A program made the position numbers and the translations under genes. Positions 36,197 through 44,769 of a stretch of DNA of 64,000 nt are shown here, piece by piece. The DNA comes from Bacteroidota bacterium (lineage in GTDB: Bacteria; Bacteroidota; Bacteroidia; Chitinophagales; Chitinophagaceae). The stretch covers positions 1-64,000 of the forward strand of contig JAUZOA010000004.1 of assembly GCA_030706685.1 (NCBI GenBank), read 5' to 3'. The number at the start of each line of letters is the position of its first letter. Position 1 is the first letter of the stretch. Under the pieces are notes generated by a model, which saw only the letters and a list, made by a program, of their open reading frames with translations, did no database searches and was not told the origin of the DNA.

Positions 36197-37849
36197 ATGA
36201 AAGCTTATATACTCCTGTTATTAGTTGTCTTTTTTTCACTGGCAAGGTCACAGGCGCCGGTCATCCATGTTGACCTTAACAAAGAAATGGGTGATATGAA
36301 ACCCATCTGGGCTTGGTTCGGTTATGACGAACCGAATTATACCTATATGAAGGATGGGAAAAAATTACTATCCGAGATCGCGGCATTAAGCCCGGTACCG
36401 GTTTTTGTGCGCACGCATAATTTATTAACGACAGGCGATGGTACACCCGCGCTCAAATGGGGCTCTACCAATGCGTACACAGAAGACGCCCGGGGTAAGC
36501 CCATTTATAGCTGGACCATCATCGACAGTATTTTCGATACATATATAAAAAGAGGGATGAAGCCATTGGCGCAGATCGGCTTTATGCCCGAGGCGCTTTC
36601 GTCCAAGCCGGAGCCTTATAAACATAGCTGGCGTCCAGGCGCACCTTATAAAGAAGTGTTTACCGGCTGGTCCTATCCTCCAAATGATTATAATAAATGG
36701 CGGGAATTGATCTATCAATGGGTAAAGCATTGTACAGAACGTTATGGGAAGAAAGAAGTGGAAAGCTGGTATTGGGAAGTATGGAATGAGCCGAATATTC
36801 CGTACTGGCAGGGAACGGTGGAAGAATATTGCAAAATGTATGATTATGCGGCCGATGGCTTACGGAAAGCCTTGCCTACCGCAAGGATCGGGGGATGCGA
36901 TATCACGGGGGGAGGTTCAAAGTTTCTTGCAACATTTCTCAAACATTGTCTCAGCGATACGAATTATGCTACGGGTAAGATCGGGTCGCCATTGGACCTT
37001 GTCTTGTTTCATGCCAAGGGGCAGCCTAAAATAGTCAATGGAAAAGTGGTGATGAATGTGGGCACGCAAATGAGAAATATAAGGGATGCTTTTGCCACGA
37101 TCAATGAGTTTCCGCAAATAAAAAATATTCCATTGGTGATCGGTGAATCCGATCCCGAAGGTTGCGCGGCCTGCGGTATGAGTACTAACCCCGAGAATGC
37201 CTATCGCAATGGCACGATGTATTCCAGTTATACAGCCGCGTCATTTGCGCGTGAATACTTATTGGCCGATACATGGAAAGTGAATTTGATAGGCGCTGTT
37301 TCCTGGTCCTTTGAATTTGAAAACCAGCCCTGGTTTGCCGGTTTCCGTGACCTGGCTACTAATGGAGTTGATAAACCGGTGCTGAATGTATTCAGGATGT
37401 TCGGTATGATGAAAGGGAAAAGGGTGGAGGTGAAGGGCAATCGAATGTATGATCTCAAAACTTTTGTTGATTCCAGCGTGCGGGGTCAGCCGGATATTGG
37501 AGCTATTGCGGCAAAAGATAAAAATTCGGCGACAATTATGCTGTGGAATTATCAGGATGAAGACAAACAGGAGCCGGATGAAAAAATAAGAGTGAATGTA
37601 AATGGCTTGCCTTCGGGAACTATCACTGTTACAGAATACCGGATAGACAATGCGCACAGCAATTCTTATGAAGCATGGAAGAAAATGGGCTCGCCGCAAA
37701 ACCCTACAGCCGGACAAATAGCGATATTGGAGAAGGCCGGGCAATTACAAACTATGAATGAGCCCCTCGAAACCGGAATAAATGGGAAAATGATTATAGA
37801 CATTTCTCTTCCAGGACAAGGCGTTTCATTGGTGAAATTAAATTGGTGA
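36197..37849 (+). CDS. GH39-like glycosidase
   Basis: This 550-residue exported TIM-barrel enzyme has an acid/base glutamate in YWEVWNEPNIPYW (E198) and a probable nucleophile in PLVIGESDPEGC (E317). The N-terminal segment PIWAWFGYDEPNYTYM and the loop RPGAPYKEVFTGWSYPPNDYNKW match GH39 proteins annotated as beta-xylosidases. In pectin loci, GH39 members may instead act on alpha-L-arabinofuranose or other pentoses, so the substrate is open. It is tightly packed: 11 bp after GH28 and 4 bp before a GH43 gene, so all three are probably one transcript. The cysteine-rich loop CAACGMSTNPENAY after the nucleophile is notable. Confidence 0.85.
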   Translation: MKAYILLLLVVFFSLARSQAPVIHVDLNKEMGDMKPIWAWFGYDEPNYTYMKDGKKLLSEIAALSPVPVFVRTHNLLTTGDGTPALKWGSTNAYTEDARGKPIYSWTIIDSIFDTYIKRGMKPLAQIGFMPEALSSKPEPYKHSWRPGAPYKEVFTGWSYPPNDYNKWRELIYQWVKHCTERYGKKEVESWYWEVWNEPNIPYWQGTVEEYCKMYDYAADGLRKALPTARIGGCDITGGGSKFLATFLKHCLSDTNYATGKIGSPLDLVLFHAKGQPKIVNGKVVMNVGTQMRNIRDAFATINEFPQIKNIPLVIGESDPEGCAACGMSTNPENAYRNGTMYSSYTAASFAREYLLADTWKVNLIGAVSWSFEFENQPWFAGFRDLATNGVDKPVLNVFRMFGMMKGKRVEVKGNRMYDLKTFVDSSVRGQPDIGAIAAKDKNSATIMLWNYQDEDKQEPDEKIRVNVNGLPSGTITVTEYRIDNAHSNSYEAWKKMGSPQNPTAGQIAILEKAGQLQTMNEPLETGINGKMIIDISLPGQGVSLVKLNW

Positions 37850-37853
37850 CAAT

Positions 37854-38843
37854 ATGAAGATCTTTTTAATGATATTGGCGGCTTCATATCTATGTGACAA
37901 TGGCAAAGCGCAGGATACATTGAATCCTTTAAAAGGCGATATACGGGTGCATGACCCGGTTATGATAAAGCAAGGCGGTATTTACTATATTTTCCATACC
38001 GGGAAAGGTATTTCTGTTAAAACATCTACTGATAGGATTACCTGGAAAAGGGCGGGTAGTGTTTTCCCTCCAAATGGATTACCCGAATGGCACAAAAAAG
38101 AGATCCCTGAACAGGATGGAAGTTTGTGGGCGCCGGATATTCATTATTATAAAGGCAAATACTATTTGTACTATGCAGTCTCCGCCTGGATGAATTTCAA
38201 TTCAGGCGTTGGCCTTGCCACCAATACGACATTGGATAGTACCGACCCGGCTTATTACTGGAAAGATGAAGGCCTGGTCATTAATTATAAGAATGGCGGC
38301 GAAGGGGTGAATGTAATAGACCCTAATTATTTTATGGATAAAGACGGTAAAGCCTGGTTGTTTTATGGTTCTTATAAAGCGGGGCTGCGTTGTGTGCAGG
38401 TTGATCCCCTTAGCGGTAAACTTATGAATGATCCGCCGCAGCTTATTGTCATTACCAAAGCGCTTGGTGAGGGAGTGTTTATTATTAAAGGCGGGGAGTA
38501 TTATTACATTTTTGCGTCACGTGGCATTTGCTGCAAGGGAATGCAGAGCACGTACCAAATGGTCATGGGACGATCCAAAGATGTAAAAGGGCCTTATCTT
38601 AATAAGGAAGGCAAAAGTTGGGTGGACAATAACTATACTCTTTTTCTTGCCGGCGATTCCACGGAGCCGGGACGCGGCCACAATGGTTTTTTTACAGAAG
38701 GAGATACCACCTTTATTGTTTATCATGCATACACCCGCGCGGCTAATGGCGCGCCCCTGCTGAACATAAAGCCTTTGTTTATTGATAAGGAAGGCTGGCC
38801 CTCGTTAAATGCTGCAGATCGGTTATTTAAAAGAGAAGAATAG
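37854..38843 (+). CDS. GH43 endo-alpha-1,5-L-arabinanase-like enzyme
   Basis: The 329-residue product has a signal (MKIFLMILAASYLCDNGKAQ) and the classical GH43 triad: base D34 in VHDPVM, pKa modulator D156 in VIDPNYF and acid E206 in ALGEGVF. The segments DGSLWAPDIHYYKGKYYLYYAVSAW and RGICCKGMQSTY resemble arabinanases of GH43 subfamilies 4 and 5, which cut the alpha-1,5-arabinan backbone. With GH51 and GH127 this gives an arabinan route. It is the last gene of the GH105-GH43 run, starting 4 bp after the GH39-like stop; a non-CAZyme island follows directly. Confidence 0.9.
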   Translation: MKIFLMILAASYLCDNGKAQDTLNPLKGDIRVHDPVMIKQGGIYYIFHTGKGISVKTSTDRITWKRAGSVFPPNGLPEWHKKEIPEQDGSLWAPDIHYYKGKYYLYYAVSAWMNFNSGVGLATNTTLDSTDPAYYWKDEGLVINYKNGGEGVNVIDPNYFMDKDGKAWLFYGSYKAGLRCVQVDPLSGKLMNDPPQLIVITKALGEGVFIIKGGEYYYIFASRGICCKGMQSTYQMVMGRSKDVKGPYLNKEGKSWVDNNYTLFLAGDSTEPGRGHNGFFTEGDTTFIVYHAYTRAANGAPLLNIKPLFIDKEGWPSLNAADRLFKREE

Positions 38844-38845
38844 CT

Positions 38846-38865
38846 GTTGGAGGTTGGAAGTTCGA
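38846..38865 (+). repeat. 20-bp inverted repeat, left copy, bounding the lipoprotein island
   Basis: GTTGGAGGTTGGAAGTTCGA lies 2 bp after the GH43 stop. Its perfect reverse complement is at 41192-41211, about 2.3 kb away, just before the operator of the PL22 gene. Everything between is unrelated to carbohydrate breakdown. Confidence 0.8.
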
Positions 38866-39015
38866 GGTTGGATGTTGCATCCTATAGTAGGAATTGCTTT
38901 GCGGGTTGGCCGGCTCCCTGGCCATTATTACCGATTAAAACACAACGACAAAGATGATCTTTCGGCCTTCAGGACCGATCGGTGAAGCCAGTGTGAGATA
39001 TATGGCAAAAACGTA

Positions 39016-39121
39016 TTATCTTAGGATAAACATCAGGTATTTGTAAGTTAATCCTAGGCTATTTTACCTATAAATACCTTAAAAATAGCCTAAGATAACC
39101 CTAGGATGACCCTAAGATGAT
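39016..39121. repeat. CCTARGAT direct and inverted repeat block
   Basis: Three tandem 11-bp units, CCTAAGATAAC, CCTAGGATGAC and CCTAAGATGAT, run from 39089 to 39121. Inverted copies ATCTTAGGAT (39018-39027) and ATCCTAGGCT (39051-39060) lie to the left, and AGGCTATTTT pairs with AAAATAGCCT. The whole block could fold into a branched hairpin. Function unknown. Confidence 0.75.
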
Positions 39122-39570
39122 AAATACTTAAACCCTGTTTTATGCCTGGATGAAGCCTGCAAAATGAAAGGGTATATGCGTTCAATCCCGTCTTGGGAAT
39201 GCCTATATCATTAAAATACAATTCGTTAAAACGGTTAAAACGATTGATGGTCAATAGGGATCGATTAATGCAAGGCCCACATTTCTTTAAAAGAATTCCT
39301 GGCGATGAGAATTGCGAGGTCTTTGTTTGTTGGAAGTAATGGGATCGCTTGCCGGCTGCCGGTGGCACCTAAATGGCTAACCTGAGTCTGCTGTCAAATG
39401 AAATTATATGATTACGAAAGCCTTCAGCAATGCAGGATTGCAATAAATCTTGTGAATGCTGTCATATTGGTTTTCAAGTGGGTTGGTTTTGGCGGGTGGT
39501 GGGTTTGTGGCCTATACTTATGTGTTATGCGCAATTTATGGAAATCTCTGCCTGATTGAATCATACCAAA

Positions 39571-39987
39571 ATGATCAGGTTTCTTACTCTATTCTCTTTT
39601 TTGATATTCCCCTGTACGTCAAGTGACAAACAACCAAAACTTCGAAAGATTTTGGACAATAATTGTTACTGGGATATTTTAGATAAAAATGTCTACAAAC
39701 TTGTTAACTCCTGCTATAAATTTAATGAAAACGGAACTTGCTATTTTCTTTACTATGACTTCTACAACAAGAAGCGAACAGATTCTGTTTATCGTTATGA
39801 AACGGAAGATGTAATAGTACCAGAAACCTGGTCATTAAGGGGTGATGATTTTCTTAACATTCGAGGCATTGAATATTCATTCATTCGCTATCACAACGAT
39901 ACACTTGTTTTAAAACCACCTGCTTCGACTGACAGTTTACTTCTTATCAAAAACTGTAAAACATTTCGGGTAACACCACATAAATGA
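39571..39987 (+). CDS. Small hypothetical secreted protein or lipoprotein
   Basis: A 138-residue product that I do not recognise. It starts MIRFLTLFSFLIFPCTSSDKQ, a short signal with a cysteine that could be lipidated, although IFPC is not an ideal lipobox. The mature part contains SCYKFNENGTCYFLYYDFYNKKRTD and SLRGDDFLNIRGIEYSF, a pattern of short beta-strands like small lipocalin-type or META-like lipoproteins of Bacteroidetes. The ATG at 39571 is preferred over an in-frame TTG at 39556. It sits in an AT-rich island between two carbohydrate operons and has no obvious part in sugar breakdown. Transfer or insertion with the next gene is possible. Confidence 0.65.
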   Translation: MIRFLTLFSFLIFPCTSSDKQPKLRKILDNNCYWDILDKNVYKLVNSCYKFNENGTCYFLYYDFYNKKRTDSVYRYETEDVIVPETWSLRGDDFLNIRGIEYSFIRYHNDTLVLKPPASTDSLLLIKNCKTFRVTPHK

Positions 39988-40111
39988 ATTCTTATAAATG
40001 CGCATAGATGCTTGCTACAAGGCTGACTGAAGAATATATCCTTCATCTTTTTACCGCAATGAGCTGCAGTCCGGGCTGAATGAATAAATTTTAAATATAT
40101 AACTTAACTTC

Positions 40112-40131
40112 ATCCCGATAACTATCGGGAT
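40112..40131. repeat. ATCCCGATA/TATCGGGAT hairpin
   Basis: Perfect 9-bp arms (40112-40120 and 40123-40131) form a compact hairpin between the two small lipoprotein genes. It may terminate the first gene. Similar TCCCG hairpins occur near 34514. Confidence 0.6.
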
Positions 40132-40206
40132 CGGTAATTCTATTGGACTCCTGTTTGAGCTCGACATAGCACAGAATGCCAGCACAACAGAAAGCCCTAA
40201 CGTTAC

Positions 40207-40758
40207 ATGCCATTTAATAACATCATGCGAATTTTACCAGTTATTTTTTGTTTGGCAATTCTCGCTTGTTCATCCCGACAGACCAAACCAGTCAGTCAAG
40301 GTGACGCAACAAGCAAGAAAGCTGAAAGCGAACCTGGCTTTAGAAAAGATTTCATCTCAATGTATTCGCAACCGATTTTTATTGATACCTTCTTTACTGC
40401 CGGCAATAAAAAATATCACGCTATATTTCGACACTTTTGCACAATGGACAAGGGCTTGACAGTTCCTGCTAAATACAACTTTGACACCCACTCAGATTTT
40501 GTGACGCATAACTTCGAATCTGAACTGGTACTTCTCTCAGGCAGCGACACACTCTTTAAAAAACAAATTACCAAAGCAACTTTCGACAAATTACTTGACA
40601 GTACTTTAAAAAATTATGCAGATCTTCTTTATCCGAATTTCTATGTCGAAAAAGATAGTATTAAAGTCCAATACAGTATTTCAGTCCCAATGACAGATGC
40701 AGGAATCGGAGTTATGATCAGGTTTGACAAAAAGGGCAACTATACTATAAGCGAATAA
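40207..40758 (+). CDS. Small hypothetical lipoprotein
   Basis: This 183-residue product has a clear lipoprotein signal: MRILPVIFCLAILAC followed by SSRQTKPVSQ. Translation may start at 40207 (MPFNNI) or at the ATG at 40225, which gives the tighter signal. The mature domain (RKDFISMYSQPIFIDTFFTAGNKKYHAIFRHFC, then FESELVLLSGSDTLFKKQITKATFDKLL) resembles uncharacterised Bacteroidetes lipoproteins such as those annotated DUF4738; the match is from memory and weak. It contains no glycosidase motif. It shares the inverted-repeat-bounded island with the gene at 39571 and is followed by 547 bp without a gene. Confidence 0.7.
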   Translation: MPFNNIMRILPVIFCLAILACSSRQTKPVSQGDATSKKAESEPGFRKDFISMYSQPIFIDTFFTAGNKKYHAIFRHFCTMDKGLTVPAKYNFDTHSDFVTHNFESELVLLSGSDTLFKKQITKATFDKLLDSTLKNYADLLYPNFYVEKDSIKVQYSISVPMTDAGIGVMIRFDKKGNYTISE

Positions 40759-41191
40759 ACTACATGTAACAGGGGATGCTATATATAAGCCTTAGAGAGG
40801 GATTTTATCGTTTAATCTTAATTCTTTTTAAAGCAAGAGACAAATGAATGATTTGTTTTCAATTATCTCCTGCCTCCCCTGTTGTAGCCAGTGTTCCAAT
40901 TCAATAAAGAATAGTAAGACCTTAGGGTAGCTCTGCTTCGTACGACGATAGGTACGGGTTAAATATTGCAACGCAGCATCGGCTCATCCACTAAAACACG
41001 AAAGCCTGTTGTCACGAACCCTTGATTCACAATAAATTTTCTGTCCGGCAGTTGGAATTGGCTCTTGCAGTGGTTATTATACATTCTTATATATATTCAT
41101 AAAACTTGCGGGATACGTTCCCCCGGACGTAGTGCCTGGGTGGAATTAAAAAAATTTTTGAGCCTCTGATATAGGGTTTTAATCTCCAACA

Positions 41192-41211
41192 TCGAACTTC
41201 CAACCTCCAAC
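41192..41211 (-). repeat. 20-bp inverted repeat, right copy
   Basis: This is the perfect reverse complement of 38846-38865. It is followed by two more CCAACCTCC-type units, so it also belongs to the GGTTGGAA intergenic repeat family seen at 14936-15013. Confidence 0.8.
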
Positions 41212-41240
41212 CCGGAGCCCCAACCTCCAACCTTTCACAA

Positions 41241-41256
41241 CAGGACTGTACAGGAT
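41241..41256 (+). promoter_or_regulatory. Direct repeat CAGGAC-TGTA-CAGGAT, candidate HTCS site
   Basis: Same half-sites and same 10-bp period as the elements before the two plus-strand SusC genes, 50-65 bp upstream of the PL22 start. The spacer and the base at half-site position 6 differ, so it is an independent match rather than a copy. Confidence 0.55.
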
Positions 41257-41305
41257 ACCCAAAAGCCTCCGATCACCTTACTTTATAGTCTAAAGATTGC
41301 TGATT

Positions 41306-42571
41306 ATGAAAATATTACCTACCAGGGTTTTTATTTACCTGCTTATCATAATTCTCACATTATCAGCCAAGCTGGTGCTGGCACAGCCCATAATGGAGAC
41401 CGGCGGCCAAAAAATGCCCGACGAATGGATTGACAAGGATACCAAACATAAAGTAGTGCGCCTTTCCAGGATTGAAGGCAATAGCAGCCTGAGCTTTTAT
41501 TTCCATAACAACCCTTTCATCGGGAATAAAATGGTCTTTTACAGCAGCGGTAAAAATGATGTCAGCGGCGTACAAAAGCAGGAGATATACAGCACTAATT
41601 CAAGAAACAAACAGATCTGGCTACTGGATCTTTCTACTTTAAAATCCGAACAACTCACTTTTCATTCCTCACCTATGAATGGGGAGATCGTTCATAATAA
41701 AACCGGGGAAGTCTATTACCAGATCAAAGACACAGTCTATTCGGTAAATGCGCAAACTAAAAAGGAAACGCTGGTTTATGTTTTCCCGGCCGATTTCAAA
41801 GCCAGTATTACAACAGTGAATGCCGACGGAACCCTGCTGGCAGGCGCCTGGTCGGAGGACAAGGAAAAGGAATTATTCCGGCAGCATCCTCAGAAAAGTG
41901 ATTATTTCAATATTATCTACGAAGCCAAACTGCCAAGGACATTGTTTACTATAAATGTCAAGACCAGGGAGCTCAAAAAGATATTTACTGACAGCGCCTG
42001 GCTCAATCATATTCAATTCTCCCCGACCGATCCTTCCTTATTGATGTTTTGCCATGAAGGCCCCTGGCATAAAGTAGACAGGATATGGACAATCAATATC
42101 AATACCAAAGAGGTCAGGCTCATGCACAAAAGAACGATGGATATGGAAATAGCGGGGCATGAATCAATATCACCGGATGGTAAAACGATCTGGTTTGACC
42201 TGCAGCAACCGAGGGGGCAAACGTTTTTTGTGGCGGGAACCGATATAAAGACAGGAAAGGAAACAAAATACTCTTTGCAAAGAAATGAATGGTCCATTCA
42301 TTTTACCATATCGCCGGATCAAAAATGGTTTGCCGGCGATGGCGGCGATCCCGGGCAAGTGGCGAAGGCGCCAGATGGAGAATGGATCTATTTATTCAAA
42401 CCCGAGGGTGACCATTTTGTATCTACTAAGCTGGTGAATATGAAACATCATCAATACAAGCTGGAACCGAATATACATTTCAGCCCGGATGGCAAATGGA
42501 TCATATTCCGGGCAAATTTTGAGGGGATAGAGAATGTGTATGGGGTAGAGATAAAGGCGAGTGGTGAGTAG
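41306..42571 (+). CDS. Oligogalacturonate lyase, PL22 family
   Basis: The 421-residue product carries a signal (VFIYLLIIILTLSAKLVLAQ), so it is exported, although many PL22 enzymes are cytoplasmic. It is a beta-propeller with the family signature WLNHIQFSP (from 233), MFCHEGPWHKVDRIW (247-261), AGHESISPDG (from 283) and WSIHFTISPDQKWFAGDGG (from 328); the histidines match the metal-binding set of PL22. These enzymes split short galacturonate oligomers by beta-elimination. I start at MKILPTRVF (41306) rather than the in-frame TTG at 41297. The last residues (ASGE) and stop are encoded by a GTGAGTGG-type repeat. A candidate operator lies upstream. Confidence 0.9.
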   Translation: MKILPTRVFIYLLIIILTLSAKLVLAQPIMETGGQKMPDEWIDKDTKHKVVRLSRIEGNSSLSFYFHNNPFIGNKMVFYSSGKNDVSGVQKQEIYSTNSRNKQIWLLDLSTLKSEQLTFHSSPMNGEIVHNKTGEVYYQIKDTVYSVNAQTKKETLVYVFPADFKASITTVNADGTLLAGAWSEDKEKELFRQHPQKSDYFNIIYEAKLPRTLFTINVKTRELKKIFTDSAWLNHIQFSPTDPSLLMFCHEGPWHKVDRIWTININTKEVRLMHKRTMDMEIAGHESISPDGKTIWFDLQQPRGQTFFVAGTDIKTGKETKYSLQRNEWSIHFTISPDQKWFAGDGGDPGQVAKAPDGEWIYLFKPEGDHFVSTKLVNMKHHQYKLEPNIHFSPDGKWIIFRANFEGIENVYGVEIKASGE

Positions 42572-42590
42572 TGAGTGGTGAGTAAGGAGT
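42558..42590 (+). repeat. GTGAGTGG-family repeat overlapping the PL22 3' end
   Basis: The run GCGAGTGGTGAGTAGTGAG continues GTGGTGAGTAAGG. It supplies the codons AGT GGT GAG and the stop TAG of the PL22 gene. Related to copies at 314, 2553 and 5709. Confidence 0.8.
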
Positions 42591-42624
42591 CTTCTAAAAT
42601 GCTGAACAAAGAAGCAATGATGAT

Positions 42625-42700
42625 GTGGTAGTTATATAGTTGATTAAAGATATACAGCACCGCCTCCTCTCCCAGGGAGAGGAGGATGGGAGCTGAGGCC
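42625..42700 (+). repeat. 75-bp dispersed repeat with central hairpin, copy 2
   Basis: Begins GTGGTAGTTATATAG, continues TTAAAGAT and CAGCACCGC, and carries an 11-bp palindromic hairpin (CCTCCTCTCCC at 42663-42673, complement at 42675-42685). It aligns with 34539-34613. The hairpin bases differ between copies but pairing is kept. Confidence 0.75.
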
Positions 42701-42738
42701 TAATTCAGTAGCTTGCCATATAAATAAAGCGACAAACC

Positions 42739-44754
42739 ATGAAAAAACTATTAATCTATGCAGCCATTTTGTTCTGTTCACTACAAACCCTGTTTGCGCA
42801 GAACAAAGACTATGCTTTCCGGGCCGTTCCTTTTACCAGCGTAAAACTGACGGACAATTTCTGGTTGCCAAGGATCAGGATGAATTATGAAGTGACGATA
42901 CCTGCATCTTTCGAGCGTTGCGATAAAACAGGAAGGATCAAGAATTTTATCATGGCTGCTGAGCACAGCGGCAAATTTTGCACGGTTTACCCATTTGATG
43001 ATACCGATATCTACAAGACGATCGAAGGAGCTTCTTTTTCGCTGAGCCTGTTCCCGGATAAAAAATTAGATGCCTATGTTGATTCACTGATCGTGATCAT
43101 TGGAAAGGCGCAGGAGCCCGATGGTTACCTGTATACGGCAAGAACAATTGATCCTTTGAACCCCCATTCATGGGCAGGCAATGAAAGATGGGTAAAGGAA
43201 AGAGAACTAAGTCATGAATTGTACAACGCGGGTCATTTGTACGAAGCCGCGGCTGCTCATTTTATTTCGACAGGTAAGAGAACACTTTTAAATATCGCCC
43301 TGAAGAACGCGGATTTGGTTTGTTCTGTTTTTGGCCCCGATAAAAGACATGTAGCGCCCGGTCATGAAATAGTGGAAATGGGTTTGGTCAAGCTTTATCG
43401 TATTACGGGAAAAAAAGAATACCTGGAAACAGCCAAATTTTTTATTGAAGAACGCGGACATTTTAATGGGTATGACGCGAAAAGCAAAGACCCGTGGAAG
43501 AATGGTTCTTACTGGCAGGATAATATCCCGGTAGTGGATCAAAAGGAAGCTATCGGTCATGCCGTACGCGCGGGTTATTTGTATTCCGCCGTCGCGGATG
43601 TGGCGGCGCTGACAGGCGATGAAAAATTACTGAGCGCTATTGATTCGATATGGACAAACATGGTTTCTAAAAAAATATATGTGCAGGGCGGAGCCGGGGC
43701 TCTTGGCGATGGGGAGAGATATGGTGATAATTACCAGTTGCCCAATGCTACTGCCTATAATGAAACCTGCGCGGCTATTGCCAATGTCTACTGGAACCAA
43801 AGAATGTTCCAGTTGCATGGCGATTCCAAATATATTGATGTACTGGAAAAGATACTGTACAATGGCCTGATATCCGGTGTTGGATTGGATGGCAAATCAT
43901 TTTTCTATACTAATGCCATGCAGATCCGCAATAGTTTCTCGCATGGGGATATGGAAGGAGAACGTTCCGGCTGGTTCACCTGTTCCTGTTGCCCGACCAA
44001 TATATGCCGCCTGCTGCCATCCGTGCCGGGTTATATGTATGCGCAAAAGGATGATAAAGTGTTTGTGAATCTTTTCGCGAGCAGCGATGCTTCATTGATG
44101 GTGCAGAACAAACCGGTTGAGATCATCCAGCAAAATAATTATCCCTGGGATGGCGACCTGAAATTTACTGTATCGCCAAAATCATCTATGGCTTTTGCCC
44201 TGCTCGTCCGCATTCCCGGCTGGGCGCAGAATGCAGCGATACCTTCTGACCTGTATGCATTTGAAAACAGGTCGGATAAAAAGGCAACCATAACGATCAA
44301 TGGCAGCGCAGTGGATTATACTTTGGAAAACGGGTACGCGGTGCTGAACAGAACCTGGAAGAAAAATGACCTGGTGGAAGTAAACCTGCCGATGGAAGTA
44401 CGGAAAGTGATTGCCGGTGAAAAACTGAAAGAAGATGCCGGCAAAGTGGCTTTACAACGCGGGCCCATTATCTATTGTGCAGAATGGAAAGATAATAATG
44501 GGAGGGCTTCCAATATTGTGTTGCCGGCCAGCACTGTTTTCTCTTCAGAATTTAAACCGGGTATGCTGAATGGGGTCACTGTTCTGAAAACAGACGCGAT
44601 GGCGGTTGTTACCGACGACAAGCAGGATAAGGTAAATACAGTTCAGCAACCTTTTGTCGCCATACCGTATTATGCATGGGCCAACAGGGGCAAGGGAGAA
44701 ATGACCGTCTGGTTTCCCGAACATATAAAGGATATCGAGATAATCACTCATTAA
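42739..44754 (+). CDS. Beta-L-arabinofuranosidase, GH127
   Basis: The 671-residue secreted protein (signal MKKLLIYAAILFCSLQTLFAQ) is an (alpha/alpha)6-barrel enzyme. It opens LTDNFWLPRIRMNYEVTIPASFERC and contains the GH127 active site: AYNETCAAIANVYW (E342, C344) and WFTCSCCPTNICRL (C417, C418). These positions match the zinc-bound cysteine nucleophile arrangement of characterised GH127 enzymes. Such enzymes release beta-L-arabinofuranose; some relatives act on other arabinose linkages in rhamnogalacturonan II. GH106 follows after 15 bp, so they are co-transcribed. A repeat-derived hairpin lies between PL22 and this gene and may reduce readthrough. Confidence 0.93.
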   Translation: MKKLLIYAAILFCSLQTLFAQNKDYAFRAVPFTSVKLTDNFWLPRIRMNYEVTIPASFERCDKTGRIKNFIMAAEHSGKFCTVYPFDDTDIYKTIEGASFSLSLFPDKKLDAYVDSLIVIIGKAQEPDGYLYTARTIDPLNPHSWAGNERWVKERELSHELYNAGHLYEAAAAHFISTGKRTLLNIALKNADLVCSVFGPDKRHVAPGHEIVEMGLVKLYRITGKKEYLETAKFFIEERGHFNGYDAKSKDPWKNGSYWQDNIPVVDQKEAIGHAVRAGYLYSAVADVAALTGDEKLLSAIDSIWTNMVSKKIYVQGGAGALGDGERYGDNYQLPNATAYNETCAAIANVYWNQRMFQLHGDSKYIDVLEKILYNGLISGVGLDGKSFFYTNAMQIRNSFSHGDMEGERSGWFTCSCCPTNICRLLPSVPGYMYAQKDDKVFVNLFASSDASLMVQNKPVEIIQQNNYPWDGDLKFTVSPKSSMAFALLVRIPGWAQNAAIPSDLYAFENRSDKKATITINGSAVDYTLENGYAVLNRTWKKNDLVEVNLPMEVRKVIAGEKLKEDAGKVALQRGPIIYCAEWKDNNGRASNIVLPASTVFSSEFKPGMLNGVTVLKTDAMAVVTDDKQDKVNTVQQPFVAIPYYAWANRGKGEMTVWFPEHIKDIEIITH

Positions 44755-44769
44755 AGTTTTACTGCCATC

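Larger units (their letters stand above)
38844..39570. other. Gene-free stretch after GH43
   Basis: This 727-bp stretch has no convincing gene. It starts with the left copy of a 20-bp inverted repeat (38846-38865) and contains the CCTARGAT repeat block at 39016-39121. A minus-strand open frame at 39090-39368 has no signal, no family resemblance and runs through the repeats, so I reject it. The remainder is featureless. Confidence 0.7.
40759..41305. other. Gene-free stretch before the PL22 operon
   Basis: No coding frame is convincing here. The last 130 bp hold the right copy of the 20-bp inverted repeat (41192-41211), more CCAACCTCC units to about 41236 and the CAGGAC-N4-CAGGAT element at 41241-41256. 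The promoter of the PL22 gene should lie in the last 100 bp. Confidence 0.7.

Noticed and set aside
37259-37744. Minus-strand open frame of 161 codons
   Set aside because: It lies entirely opposite the GH39-like gene, whose catalytic motifs are intact; the frame is rich in cysteine, histidine and isoleucine as expected of a shadow.
39089-39121. CRISPR array
   Set aside because: Only three 11-bp units without spacers and no cas genes; it is a short tandem repeat.
39090-39368. Minus-strand open frame of 92 codons in the island
   Set aside because: It runs through the CCTARGAT repeats, has no signal or recognisable motif, and its composition looks non-coding.
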